Notes under the pieces: model-generated
What the model saw: the letters and a program-made list of their open reading frames with translations, nothing else
What the model was told of the DNA's origin: nothing
Database searches by the model: none
Part shown: positions 12,646-21,015 of the stretch, one piece after another
Numbering within the stretch: the first letter of the stretch is position 1
How the letters are laid out: each line of letters begins with the position of its first letter
Made by a program: the position numbers and the translations under genes
From: Sulfurifustis variabilis
GTDB taxonomy: Bacteria > Pseudomonadota > Gammaproteobacteria > Acidiferrobacterales > Sulfurifustaceae
Length of the DNA stretch: 64,000 bases
Direction of reading: 5' to 3'
Assembly (NCBI RefSeq): GCF_002355415.1
Contig: NZ_AP014936.1
Location: 992,001-1,056,000, forward strand

Positions 12646-14462
12646 GCGACCGGCTCGAATCCCTGCGCGAGCGTCTCGCTCTCACGGAGCTCGATCTGCA
12701 CTTCGCGCGCTTCCTGGCCGCGCTCGACGGACGCGGCGACGAGGACGTCGCGCTCGCGGCGTGCCTCGTGAGCCAGGCGACCGGGAGCGGGCACGTGTGT
12801 CTCGATCTCCGAGAGTGGACCGGCGAGGTGGCGCCCAGCCTCGGTGTCGGCATCCCCGCGCTTGCGCGCTGGATCGCGGCGCTGCGCGCGAGCCGGGTGG
12901 TGGGGCGGCCCGGCGAGATGCGCCCGCTCGTGCTGGACGAGGGCGACCGCCTCTATCTCCACCGCTACTGGGACTACGAGCGCACGCTCGCGCTCGAGCT
13001 CGGGCGCCGGGCGGAGCCGGCGGAGGACGTCGACGAAGACCGGTTGCGCGACGGTCTCGATCGCCTGTTTCCGCGGCGCGAGCCCGGCACGGACTGGCAG
13101 AAGGTGGCGGCGGCGGTGGCGGTGCTGCGCCGGCTCTGCGTGATCTCCGGCGGCCCGGGTACCGGCAAGACCACGACGGTGGTGCGCATCCTCGCGCTCC
13201 TGCTCGCGCAACGGGCAGGCGCCGCCCGCGCGCCCGCGCTCGCGCTCGCCGCCCCGACCGGCAAGGCGGCCGCGCGCATGCAGGATGCGGTGCGCGCGGC
13301 GAAGCAGTCGCTCGAGCTTGCGCCCGGGATCGCGCAGGCCATCCCGGAAGAGGCGGCGACACTGCACCGGCTGCTCGGCGCGCGGCCGGGCTCGTCGTAT
13401 TTCCGCCATCATCGCGATAACCCCCTGCCGTTCGACGTGGTCGTGGTCGACGAGGCCTCGATGGTCGATCAGGCGCTGATGACCAAGCTCGCGTCGGCCC
13501 TCCCGCCCTCGGCCCGCCTGATTCTGCTCGGCGACAAGGATCAGCTCGCGTCGGTCGAGTCCGGTGCGGTGCTCGCCGACCTCTGCGGCGGCGCGGTGGG
13601 CTGCTCGCCGCCCTTCGCCGCCCGGATCGAGCGGGTGACCGGCGAGGCGATCGCGACCGCGCCGACCGGGCCCGCGCTGCGCGACTCGATCGTCCATCTG
13701 CGACGCAGTTACCGCTTCGGGCGCGAGAGCGGCATCGGTCGGCTGGCCGAGCTCGTGCGTACCGGCGAAGGCGACGCGGCGCTGGCGCTGCTCGAGAGCG
13801 GGGAATGCCCCGATCTCGCGTGGCGTCCGATCGAGTCGCCGGAGGCGCTCGCCCGTGCGGCGGGCACCGAGCTTGCGGTGCGCTTCAGCGGCTACCTCGC
13901 CGAGGTGCAGGCGCAGCACCCGCTCGAAGACGCGCTCGCCGCGTTCAACGCCTTCCGGGTGCTGTGCGCGCACCGCACCGGGCCGTCGGGCGCGGTGACG
14001 CTCAACCGGCTCATCGAGCACGGCCTGCGCGCACGACGGCTCGCGGACACGAGGCGCCCCTGGTACCCGGGGCGGCCGGTCATGGTCGCGCGCAACGATT
14101 ACAACCTGCGGCTGTACAACGGCGATGTGGGGATCGCCGTGCGGGACGCGCAGGGCGAGAGCGTGGTCTTCGCGCAGCCCGACCACGGCGTGCGCCGGCT
14201 CGCGCCGTCGCGTCTGCCCGAGCACGAGACGGTGTACGCCATGACCGTGCACAAGGCGCAAGGGTCCGAGTTCGACGCCGTGCTGCTCGTGCTGCCCGGC
14301 GAGGTATCGCGGGCGGTGAGCCGCGAGCTGGTCTACACCGCGATCACCCGCGCCCGTTCGCGCATCGAGATCTGGGGCGCGCCGGCGGTGTTCCGCGCCG
14401 GGGTGGGACGGCGCGTGCAGCGGTCCTCGGGACTGCGCGACCGGCTTTGGAAAGACGGATGA
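12642..14462 (+). CDS. recD: RecBCD enzyme subunit RecD
   Basis: RecD is the 5'-3' helicase of RecBCD. The 606-residue protein has Walker A (GGPGTGKTTT) near residue 170, Walker B with VVDEASMVDQALM near 268, and the C-terminal motif MTVHKAQGSEFD followed by YTAITRAR. The length matches proteobacterial RecD of the RecBCD type. The GTG start overlaps the recB stop, completing the C-B-D order. A 48-bp gap separates it from the convergent hypothetical gene. Confidence 0.95.
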
Positions 14463-14510
14463 GGGCGTCTCGCACTCATCGACCGGGCCGTTATCGATTT
14501 CGACGCGCTT

Positions 14511-14888
14511 TCACCTGATGACCACCGACAGGCCCGACCACGGTCCCGCCGCCGCACGCAGGCCTTCCGCGATCCCCGCGTCGTCGAATCGGCCGTAGGC
14601 TTGCGAGTTGTCCCAAAGCTCGAGGGCGCCCTTCGCCTGTTCCAGCCGAAAGCGCCCGCCGCCGACCACTTTCAGCCCCGGGTGATCGACCCGCAGCGCC
14701 TGGCCGTCCCAGCGGCAGGCGATGCCTCGCTCGTCCAGGAAGCGCTCCAGTATCTGGCTGTGGTAGCCGTGCTGATTGGAAGGGGCGAACACCAGGTGCT
14801 CGACCCCGTCGAGCACGAGCTGCAGGAACTTGCCCTGGCAATCCCGCCCGCCCGGGCAGTACGAGGTGACGACGAGGGGCGCCGACAT
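14511..14888 (-). CDS. conserved-looking protein of unknown function
   Basis: The 125-residue protein starts at ATG with MSAPLVVTSYCPGGRDCQGK. It has no signal peptide or membrane segment and is predicted soluble. I do not recognise a family. The mixed, non-repetitive composition and the good coding character (few low-complexity Arg/Ala runs, unlike shadow frames) support a real gene. It is convergent with recD and divergent from the Rho-N-like gene. A link to RecBCD cannot be claimed from position. Confidence 0.6.
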   Translation of the reverse strand: MSAPLVVTSYCPGGRDCQGKFLQLVLDGVEHLVFAPSNQHGYHSQILERFLDERGIACRWDGQALRVDHPGLKVVGGGRFRLEQAKGALELWDNSQAYGRFDDAGIAEGLRAAAGPWSGLSVVIR

Positions 14889-14971
14889 CGCGAAATCTTA
14901 GCCGGGCAGGGACGGTGACCGCGAGCGGGGGATTGCGGTAGTTTAAGGGCACCTTACGACGGAGGGCATCC

Positions 14972-15298
14972 ATGGCGGACTACACGTACGAGGACCTGAA
15001 GGGTAAGACGCTCGCGGAACTGCGCGAGATCGCGGCCGGCATCGAGCACGAGGCGGTGCAGGGCTACACGCAGCTCAACAAGGACCATCTGCTTCCGGCG
15101 ATCTGCAAGGCGCTCGGCATCGACACGCACGAGCATCACCACGTGGTCGGTCTCGACAAGATGGCGGTCAAGGCGCGCATCCGGGAGCTCAAGAAGCAGC
15201 GCGACGCGATCCTCGCCTCTCAGGACCGGTCCGGGCTCAAGCCCATCCTTCGCCAGATTCACGCGCTCAAGCGGGACATGCGCCGCGCGACGGTCTAG
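14972..15298 (+). CDS. Rho-N/SAP-like domain small protein
   Basis: The 108-residue protein starts at ATG behind a good GGAGGG ribosome site. Residues 6-50 (LKGKTLAELREIAAG, then HLLPAICKALGI) have the helix pattern of the Rho N-terminal/SAP-like fold, which binds nucleic acid. A second half rich in Lys and Arg (KMAVKARIRELKKQRDAI) looks helical and could form a coiled coil. Small proteins of this type are conserved in proteobacteria, with no defined role. Nucleic-acid binding is inference from the fold pattern. Confidence 0.7.
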   Translation: MADYTYEDLKGKTLAELREIAAGIEHEAVQGYTQLNKDHLLPAICKALGIDTHEHHHVVGLDKMAVKARIRELKKQRDAILASQDRSGLKPILRQIHALKRDMRRATV

Positions 15299-15372
15299 CG
15301 CCGGCGGCGTTGCCGGCGGAGAGGCCGCGCGGCATCATGGTTCGGTGTCAGGGAATGCGGACGGAGGGAACC

Positions 15373-15537
15373 ATGCCGACCTATGAATACCGCTGTGAAA
15401 AGTGCGGACAGAAATTCGAGCGCAGCGAGGGGCTTTCCGAGCACGGATCGGCCCGACCGCGCTGCCCCAAGTGCGGCAGCGAGCGCGTGGCGCAGGTGTT
15501 GACCCCGTTCTATGCGAGAACCTCCAGGAAGAGCTGA
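15373..15537 (+). CDS. FmdB-type zinc ribbon protein
   Basis: A 54-residue protein with two CxxC pairs (CEKCGQKF and CPKCGSER) preceded by MPTYEYRC. This is the classic FmdB/CxxC_CXXC_SSSS regulatory zinc-ribbon layout. The ATG is set by a GGAGGG site 6 bases upstream. The function of stand-alone members is not established. A small basic reading frame follows after one base. Confidence 0.85.
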   Translation: MPTYEYRCEKCGQKFERSEGLSEHGSARPRCPKCGSERVAQVLTPFYARTSRKS

Positions 15538-15538
15538 C

Positions 15539-15679
15539 GTGAAGCGCACCGCCGGAACCGCGCCCAGGACGCCGCGAAAGCTCGGGAACGAGCTCCTCGC
15601 CAGGCGCAACCGCCGCATCGCGAACCAGACACGCAAAGTGCTGGGCCGGCACTACGCCGCGAAGTACCGCGTGCGCTGA
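15539..15679 (+). CDS. possible small basic protein (46 aa)
   Basis: A GTG-started frame of 46 codons begins one base after the zinc-ribbon stop. Its product is very basic (about one third Arg or Lys), with RTPRKLGNELLARRNRR near the N-terminus and HYAAKYRVR at the end. The spacing suggests translational coupling with the upstream gene. I know no family for it, and the Arg content could simply reflect GC-rich DNA, so the call is weak. Confidence 0.3.
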   Translation: MKRTAGTAPRTPRKLGNELLARRNRRIANQTRKVLGRHYAAKYRVR

Positions 15680-15751
15680 AGCGGCGCGACCTTCGCGCCG
15701 CACGGGTATTCCGTGCGCGCAACCGTCCGCACGGGTAGGGATGGCATCGCC

Positions 15752-16247
15752 ATGCCCATGGAACAGCCGACGGATGACCTGGCGCAGGTGCTGTCCGATT
15801 CCTGGGAACTGCTCGCGCGCGGTTTGCGCGACCCGCATTCCGGTTTGTCTTCTTCGATGCCGCCGCCGAAACGCAACTGCGCATCCGCGCGGAGGTGCGC
15901 CTGCGCGACGACGGCGATTTCGCGCGCTCGGGCTGGCAGGAGCGGCGGCCCGAAGAGCGCCGACTCTTTCTCACCGAACGTCCTCCGGGCACCGCGGCGC
16001 CCGCGCCGACGACGGGCGTGGCCGCCGATGCCGACGTCGGGCCGCGCGCGGAGGAGGGCCGCACGCCTCCCCGGACCTTCGTGGTCCTGGAGGCCTCGTG
16101 GTCCGTCTCGACGGGCTGCAGGTCTCCTTCGAATGGGATGAGGCCGGCGCCCTGCGCGCGCTGGCTCTACCCGTAGAGAGCGGTTGCCCTGCTCGTCGCC
16201 CGTCGTCCGACCGGCGGGTTCGCCGGACACGAGGCGCTGAGGGATAA
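15752..16247 (+). pseudogene. decayed pyridoxamine-phosphate-oxidase-like flavoprotein
   Basis: Three frames must be joined to follow one protein. Frame 2 from the ATG at 15752 gives DDLAQVLSDSWELLARGLRDPHS, matching the start of the Pyridox_oxase_2 (Alr4036-like) family. Near 15840 the match jumps to frame 1 (FRFVFFDAAAETQLRIRAEV, then WQERRPEERRLFLTERPPG). Near 16090 it jumps to frame 0 (VVRLDGLQVSFEW, then ALALPVE). About 45-50 residues expected between the first two parts are missing, including the flavin-contacting strands. A deletion with a frameshift plus a second frameshift points to a dead gene. Sequencing errors could explain the frame changes but not the missing block. Confidence 0.65.
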
Positions 16248-16257
16248 TGGCGCCGCC

Positions 16258-17220
16258 ATGCGACCGATCGGCTTACGGCGTCCGCCGCACTGCTTGATAC
16301 GGACCTCGTTCGGGCGCCGCTTCGCGCAACTCCTCGCGCTCGGCGCCGCCGCCGCGCTGCTCGCCGGCTGCGCGAGCCTCACGGTCGCCTACAACCGCCT
16401 CCATTGGTGGGCTCCGCTCTACGCCCAGAACTACGTCAGCCTGAACATGAGCCAGCGCGCGCAGCTTCGGCGCGAGGTTGCGGCGTTGCGCGACTGGCAC
16501 TGCAGCACCCAGCTCGCGGAGTACGCGGAGTGGGCGGGTGGCTTGGCGCACGAGCTCCGCGCGGGCGATCTCCACTACGGCCGCATCGACGCGCTATACG
16601 GGCAGGTGCGGTCCGCCTGGTTCGGCCTCTCCGCCGCGGCCAGCCATCGGGCGGCCCGCCTTCTCCTCGCGCTCTCGCCCAGGCAGGTCGATCAGCTGTT
16701 CGACGAGCTCGAAAAGGACAACCGCGCCTTCGAGCGCAAGTACGTCATGCGCGCGGCGGTGGAGGCCGAGGCGCGGTACGCCGAGCGGATGGAGAAGCAG
16801 CTGCGCGACTGGATCGGCAATCTCACCGGCGCGCAGCGCCGCGCCGTGGCGGACTGGAGCCGCGAGATCCAGCCGATCGGAGCGGACCGCCTGGCGGCCC
16901 GTCGCCTGTGGCAGGCCGAGCTCCGCCGCTCTCTGCGCGAGCGCCGGGAGCCGGCCGTGTTCCACACCGAGGTTCGCCGGCTCTTCCTGAGCCCGGAGTC
17001 GCTGTGGGGAGACGAACACGAGGAGGTTCGCTCGCGCTATCGCGAGAGCCTGGTGGCGCTGCTCAGCCGCATCGCGGACAGCCTGACGACCGAGCAGCGG
17101 GAACTGCTCGTTGCCCGCGCGACCGCCTGGCAGCGCGACTTCGAGCGCATGGCCTGTCGAAGCAAGGGTTCGCTGCACGCCGCCGCGGACAGCGCGCCCG
17201 CTGTCCAGGCGCTCAACTGA
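16258..17220 (+). CDS. DUF6279 family lipoprotein
   Basis: The 320-residue protein has an N-terminal signal with a lipobox (ALLAGC) near residue 39, followed by SLTVAYNRLHWW, typical of DUF6279 lipoproteins. The rest is helical and charged. Function is unknown. The ATG at 16258 gives a rather long leader. A TTG at 16294 would give a 26-residue leader and is an alternative start. A GATAAT box 10 bp upstream of the ATG could serve as -10, which would make the downstream TTG more likely. Confidence 0.75.
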   Translation: MRPIGLRRPPHCLIRTSFGRRFAQLLALGAAAALLAGCASLTVAYNRLHWWAPLYAQNYVSLNMSQRAQLRREVAALRDWHCSTQLAEYAEWAGGLAHELRAGDLHYGRIDALYGQVRSAWFGLSAAASHRAARLLLALSPRQVDQLFDELEKDNRAFERKYVMRAAVEAEARYAERMEKQLRDWIGNLTGAQRRAVADWSREIQPIGADRLAARRLWQAELRRSLRERREPAVFHTEVRRLFLSPESLWGDEHEEVRSRYRESLVALLSRIADSLTTEQRELLVARATAWQRDFERMACRSKGSLHAAADSAPAVQALN

Positions 17221-17224
17221 GCGC

Positions 17225-17560
17225 GTGGATACCGACGCGCCCTCGGGCGCCACGGCGCCGCCCGGAGCCCCTCCCTCTGTGATCACGAACGTCTCCCTGG
17301 CGCCCGAGCGACCGGTTGCCGACTGCCGCGAAGCGATGGCGCTCGCGAACGCCCAGGCGGGCGCTCGCCTCGGTGCATACATGCTGCTGTCGTGGTACGA
17401 CCGCGACCGCGATTTCGAGGCGCCGGCCCACGCGAGCGAGTGCCACCTCGACTCGGCCGTGCCGGGGTACGTCGATTACGGGGTCCATCACGGTGCGACA
17501 CTCAAGGTGGAGAACGGCCGGTTCGTGTTCTTCTACCGTCCCGTGGATCCGGAGTCGTAG
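17225..17560 (+). CDS. AF1514/DUF5619-like small protein
   Basis: The 111-residue product from the GTG at 17225 has a Pro/Ala-rich start and a conserved-looking core (YMLLSWYDRDRDFEAP, then HASECH, then VDYGVHHGATLKVENG and FVFFYRP). This core resembles my memory of the AF1514/DUF5619 family, whose members are near 95 residues and have no known function. The GTG at 17279 would give 93 residues and may be the true start. The gene follows the lipoprotein gene by 4 bp. Confidence 0.6.
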   Translation: MDTDAPSGATAPPGAPPSVITNVSLAPERPVADCREAMALANAQAGARLGAYMLLSWYDRDRDFEAPAHASECHLDSAVPGYVDYGVHHGATLKVENGRFVFFYRPVDPES

Positions 17561-17712
17561 CTCGACCGTTTCTCTTGTATCGGGCGCGGCGTATGATGGC
17601 GCGTCGGGTGGAAGTCGGCGCCGCCCGGCCGCGACCTCTTCCGCAACAAAGCGCCGGACGTGGCGCCTGTCGTCATGCGGTGCCCGCTTTCGAAACAAAA
17701 GGAGCTTGGGGA

Positions 17713-18039
17713 ATGAAACTCTTCGTGGGAAATCTGTCGCGCGACGTGACGGACGAGGACCTGCGTCAGGCCTTCGCCGCTTTTGGGAGGGTAACGAGCG
17801 CGACCGTCGTGAAGGACAAGTTCACCGGCGAGGGCCGCGGCTTCGGATTCGTGGAAATGGAGGCGCGTGCGGAGGCCCAGGCCGCCATACAGGGACTCAA
17901 CGGCAAGGATCTCAAAGGTCGCCGCATGAACGTCGACGAGGCGCGGCCGTCGCGCACCGGGGGCGGGGAGCGCGGCGGCGGTGGAGGCTTCGGGAACCGC
18001 CCGCGCGGCGGCGGCGGGGGCGGAGGTTGGCGCCGCTAA
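17713..18039 (+). CDS. RRM-domain RNA-binding protein with Gly-rich tail
   Basis: The 108-residue protein is one RNA recognition motif (residues 1-78) with RNP2 (LFVGNL) and RNP1 (GRGFGFVEM), followed by a 25-residue RG/G-rich tail. Bacterial single-RRM proteins (Rbp type) bind RNA and are often cold- or stress-induced. A 152-base stretch upstream holds no gene and could be a 5' leader. The ATG follows GGAGCTTGGGGA. A second RRM gene on the other strand lies 600 bp away, with a small gene between them. Confidence 0.9.
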   Translation: MKLFVGNLSRDVTDEDLRQAFAAFGRVTSATVVKDKFTGEGRGFGFVEMEARAEAQAAIQGLNGKDLKGRRMNVDEARPSRTGGGERGGGGGFGNRPRGGGGGGGWRR

Positions 18040-18076
18040 GCGAACCGGGGGCCCCGGTCCTGGGCGCCCGGTTTGC
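18040..18076. terminator. hairpin filling a convergent intergenic gap
   Basis: The 37 bases between two convergent stop codons begin with GCGAACCGGG and end with CCCGGTTTGC. These pair along 10 positions with one G-T pair. No T-run follows, so this is at best a bidirectional transcript-end hairpin. Confidence 0.35.
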
Positions 18077-18340
18077 TCAGGTGACTTTCTTCCGCCGAGG
18101 CGACCAGACCGACTGAGAGCTCGCCTGGCGCGTGTTGATCTGCTCCGCGCAGCGTTTCGCGTACGCGACGACGTCCTTGAGTGAGCCGCGGCGCTGTCCG
18201 GTGATCGTGGAACGTCCGTTCCGGAGCACGTAGCGGTACCAGCTCTGCCCGTCTCCCCCTTCCGGCATGGACGTCTTTTCCACGCGTTCGAGCACAAACA
18301 GGCTGACGCGGGTGGGGGCGTTGATGGGGTCGAGGTTCAT
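18077..18340 (-). CDS. small basic protein of unknown function
   Basis: The 87-residue protein starts at ATG (MNLDPINAPTRVSLFVLERV). It has a predicted beta-rich first half, then a helix (LKDVVAYAKRCAEQINTR), and ends in a basic RRKK tail. I do not recognise a family. It lies 36 bp downstream of the second RRM gene on the same strand, so it is probably co-transcribed with it. A role in RNA metabolism would be guilt by association. Confidence 0.6.
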   Translation of the reverse strand: MNLDPINAPTRVSLFVLERVEKTSMPEGGDGQSWYRYVLRNGRSTITGQRRGSLKDVVAYAKRCAEQINTRQASSQSVWSPRRKKVT

Positions 18341-18376
18341 AGGCGGTTTCCCGTCTGCAGTTGATGAAATCGTTCG

Positions 18377-18643
18377 TCAGTGACTGCGGCCGCGCCGCTC
18401 GCGAGACGGACGCTCTTCGTTGACCTTGAGCGGTCTCCCCTTGAACAGGGAACCGTTCAGGGCGGCCATTGCCGCCCGGGCCTCGTGTCCTTCCATTTCG
18501 ATGAACGCAAAGCCCCTGCAGCGGCCCGTAAAGACGTCGGAGGCCACCCGAATGGAACGGACGCGGCCGTGCTGCGAGAAGAGCTCGACGAGGTCCTGTT
18601 CGCGCGTCTCGGGCGCCAGGTTGCCGACGTACATCTTTCTCAT
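18377..18643 (-). CDS. RRM-domain RNA-binding protein
   Basis: An 88-residue single-RRM protein starting at ATG, with RNP2 (MYVGNL) and RNP1 (CRGFAFIEM) and a short Arg-rich tail (SRERRGRSH) in place of the Gly-rich tail of its neighbour. It is preceded by 254 bases without a gene, long enough for a regulated leader of the kind seen in cold-shock genes. The two RRM proteins differ across most positions, so they are paralogues rather than a recent duplication. Confidence 0.88.
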   Translation of the reverse strand: MRKMYVGNLAPETREQDLVELFSQHGRVRSIRVASDVFTGRCRGFAFIEMEGHEARAAMAALNGSLFKGRPLKVNEERPSRERRGRSH

Positions 18644-18897
18644 GAGGGCCTCCGTAGCCGGCGGGAAGCAAACCTGCCGCCGCAGCGGAGAACGCGCGCG
18701 AACGAGCTTGCATCGCCGGGTGTCTGCGGCTGAACCGCTCGGACAGAGCCCGGGCAGGGTGAAACAGCCGTTTACCGGTGCGTCGCCGCCACTTCGGTGA
18801 CTCCGGGCGGGGCGCGGGGTCGGTCAGAGGACGTGCGCCGTGGCGCACGACGGATCGAAGTGCGGACTATACCACAGGTTGGGAGCCGATTGAGGGC

Positions 18898-20013
18898 CTA
18901 TTCCGGCCGATAGGAGGTTTTAGGTGCGGCCGGCCCGGTCCGGGTCGTTCCCGAGGCCCGGGTCTGCGCCCAGTACTGATCGCGCGCGTGAACCCCGACG
19001 TCCGGATGATCCGTGAAGAAGCCGTCGATGCCGGCCGCGAGGAAAACCCTGATCTCGGCGCCGGCATCGCCCCGTTGGGTCGAAGGCGCACCCCGCCTGG
19101 CTTCGGCAGGGAGAAAGGCGTTTTCCGCGCGGAAGGTGTAGGGATGGACGACGAGGCCGGCGGCGTGGGCGTGCGCGACCAGCTCGGTGGCGCCCTCCGG
19201 GTGCAATCCCGCGCCGGGCGGGAGGACCAGACGCTTGTCGGGTCCCACGCCGTCGGCGTACCGGGCGATTTCCGACAGGCCGGCGCGCGTAGCCATTTGG
19301 CGGTACTCGAGAGAACCGCCGGCCGCCTCGATGTCGTAGGGCCTGCCTTCCGCCGCGAGGAGTTGCACGAGCCGGAGGCCGGTCATCCCCCGGAGGCGCT
19401 TCAGGTTTGCGGTTTCGAACGACTGGATATAGACGGGATCGTTCCGCGTCGCGTACCCCTTTTCGGCCAGGGCGCGCACGAGCGGTTCCTCCATCGCGAG
19501 GCCGAGACCCGCGAAATGCGTCGGGTGCTTGGTTTCAGGGTAGAGACCGACCCGCCTTCCGGTAACCCTTTCGATGCCGCGCGCCAGCTCGATGATCTCC
19601 GCAAGCGTCGGTATCTCGAACTGGCCGTCGAAGCGGGCGTTCGCCGGACGTACGTCCGGGATCCGTTCGATCGCCCGCAGCCGCTTGATTTCCGCAAGGG
19701 TGAAGTCCTCGCTGAACCAGCCCGTCGCCTCGCGGCCGTCGACCGTCTTCGTCGTGCGACGCGGCGCGAACTCGGGGCGGTTCGCGACGTCGGTGGTGAG
19801 GTCCAGGACGTTGTCGTGGCGCGCGACCAGATGACCGTCCCGAGTCATGACCAGGTCGGGCTCGATAAAGTCGGCGCCCTGGAAGAGGGCGACCGCATAG
19901 GCCGCAAGCGTGTGCTCCGGCACGTAGCCGCTCGCCCCGCGGTGCGCGATGACGACCGGCCTGTCCGGATCGATGGGGCGCACGAGCGGGCCGTCAGCGT
20001 TTGCCCCGGTCAA
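18898..20013 (-). CDS. glycerophosphodiester phosphodiesterase (GlpQ-like)
   Basis: This enzyme class hydrolyses glycerophosphodiesters to glycerol-3-phosphate and an alcohol. The 371-residue protein shows the GDPD motifs AHRGASGYVPEHTLAAY (catalytic His), DFIEPDLVMTRDG (metal ligands) and ARHDNVLDLTTDV, then YPETKHP and GFFTDHPD, all in TIM-barrel order. GlpQ proteins are usually periplasmic, but no signal peptide is visible. The only start before the catalytic motif that keeps the N-terminus is TTG at 20013, and the open upstream codons are not hydrophobic. It may be cytosolic or have an altered N-terminus. Confidence 0.88.
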   Translation of the reverse strand: MTGANADGPLVRPIDPDRPVVIAHRGASGYVPEHTLAAYAVALFQGADFIEPDLVMTRDGHLVARHDNVLDLTTDVANRPEFAPRRTTKTVDGREATGWFSEDFTLAEIKRLRAIERIPDVRPANARFDGQFEIPTLAEIIELARGIERVTGRRVGLYPETKHPTHFAGLGLAMEEPLVRALAEKGYATRNDPVYIQSFETANLKRLRGMTGLRLVQLLAAEGRPYDIEAAGGSLEYRQMATRAGLSEIARYADGVGPDKRLVLPPGAGLHPEGATELVAHAHAAGLVVHPYTFRAENAFLPAEARRGAPSTQRGDAGAEIRVFLAAGIDGFFTDHPDVGVHARDQYWAQTRASGTTRTGPAAPKTSYRPE

Positions 20014-20097
20014 GGCACGTAGTCGCGCGGCACGTGGGAATGCATCCGGCCGTCCCCCGGTCCGTGTGCGGCATTTCGGAGGGCGGCATGCGTCCCG

Positions 20098-20955
20098 TCA
20101 GGTTGAAGCGGATCCCGCCGGCCGGCGGGCAAGTCGACCCTGGCGGTAGTCCTCGATCGCCTGGCGGATGTCGGCGTCGCTCGTCATCACGAAGGGACCG
20201 TACTGGACGATCGGCTCGCCGATCGGGCGACCGGCGACGAGGATGAACCGGGCCCCCGACTCTTCGGTCACTATCTCGAGGTCGTCGCCCCCGCCGAAGA
20301 CGGCCAGCGCATGCGCCGGCAGCCGGGTATCGTCGGAGCGGGCCTCGCCCTCGAACACGTACGCGAACACGGTGGCGTCGGCCGCCACCGCGTGGCGGAA
20401 CGCGCTCCCGCTCGCGAGCGACACGTCGAGATACTGGATGTCCGTATGCGGGTCGACGATCGGACCGCGGCGGTCCCCGTGCGCTCCGGCGATGAGCCTG
20501 ATCCGCTGCCCGTTCTCTTCGACCACGGGAATGCGTTCGGCGGGCACGTCCTGGTACTCGGGGTCGCTCATCTTCTCCGCGGCGGGCAGATTGATCCAGA
20601 GCTGGAAACCGCGCATCAGGCCGGCGGTCTGCTGCGGCATTTCCGAGTGGATCACGCCACTCGCCGCCTTCATCCACTGGATGCCGCCCGAGCGCAGGTC
20701 GCCGCGATTGCCCATGCTGTCCCGGTGGAGCATGTGGCCGTCGATCATGTAAGTGAGGGTGATGAACCCGCGGTGCGGGTGGTCGGGAAACCCGGCGATG
20801 TACTCGTCGGGGTCGTTGCTGCCGAAGTGGTCGAGCATGAGGAAGGGATCGAGATGGCGCAGCCGCGGGGTGCCGATGGTGCGGCGCACGGTCACGCCCG
20901 CGCCTTCGTCTAGCGCGGCGGCGGGAAGCAGAAGGCGGACACTGCGCGAGGCCAT
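20098..20955 (-). CDS. pirin family protein
   Basis: The 285-residue bicupin protein starts at ATG. The N-terminal cupin has the iron-site pattern HPHRGFITLTYMIDG, then a later His (HRDSMG) and SGVIHSEMPQ. A second cupin domain follows, ending in GPFVMTSDADIRQAIEDYRQG. Bacterial pirins are metal-binding; some have quercetinase activity and others modulate metabolic enzymes. Sequence cannot separate these roles. It is divergent from gshA, with 60 bp between starts. Confidence 0.92.
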   Translation of the reverse strand: MASRSVRLLLPAAALDEGAGVTVRRTIGTPRLRHLDPFLMLDHFGSNDPDEYIAGFPDHPHRGFITLTYMIDGHMLHRDSMGNRGDLRSGGIQWMKAASGVIHSEMPQQTAGLMRGFQLWINLPAAEKMSDPEYQDVPAERIPVVEENGQRIRLIAGAHGDRRGPIVDPHTDIQYLDVSLASGSAFRHAVAADATVFAYVFEGEARSDDTRLPAHALAVFGGGDDLEIVTEESGARFILVAGRPIGEPIVQYGPFVMTSDADIRQAIEDYRQGRLARRPAGSAST

Positions 20956-21015
20956 GCGTTTCCTCCGGTGCGACAATCTAATCCCATTCCATGGACGGCG
21001 AAAAGGGCGCGTACA

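Noticed and set aside
14511-18643. Idea that the small genes after recD form a defence or phage-related cluster.
   Set aside because: They sit on both strands in several short units, and the recognisable ones are widespread housekeeping or unknown families without defence motifs.
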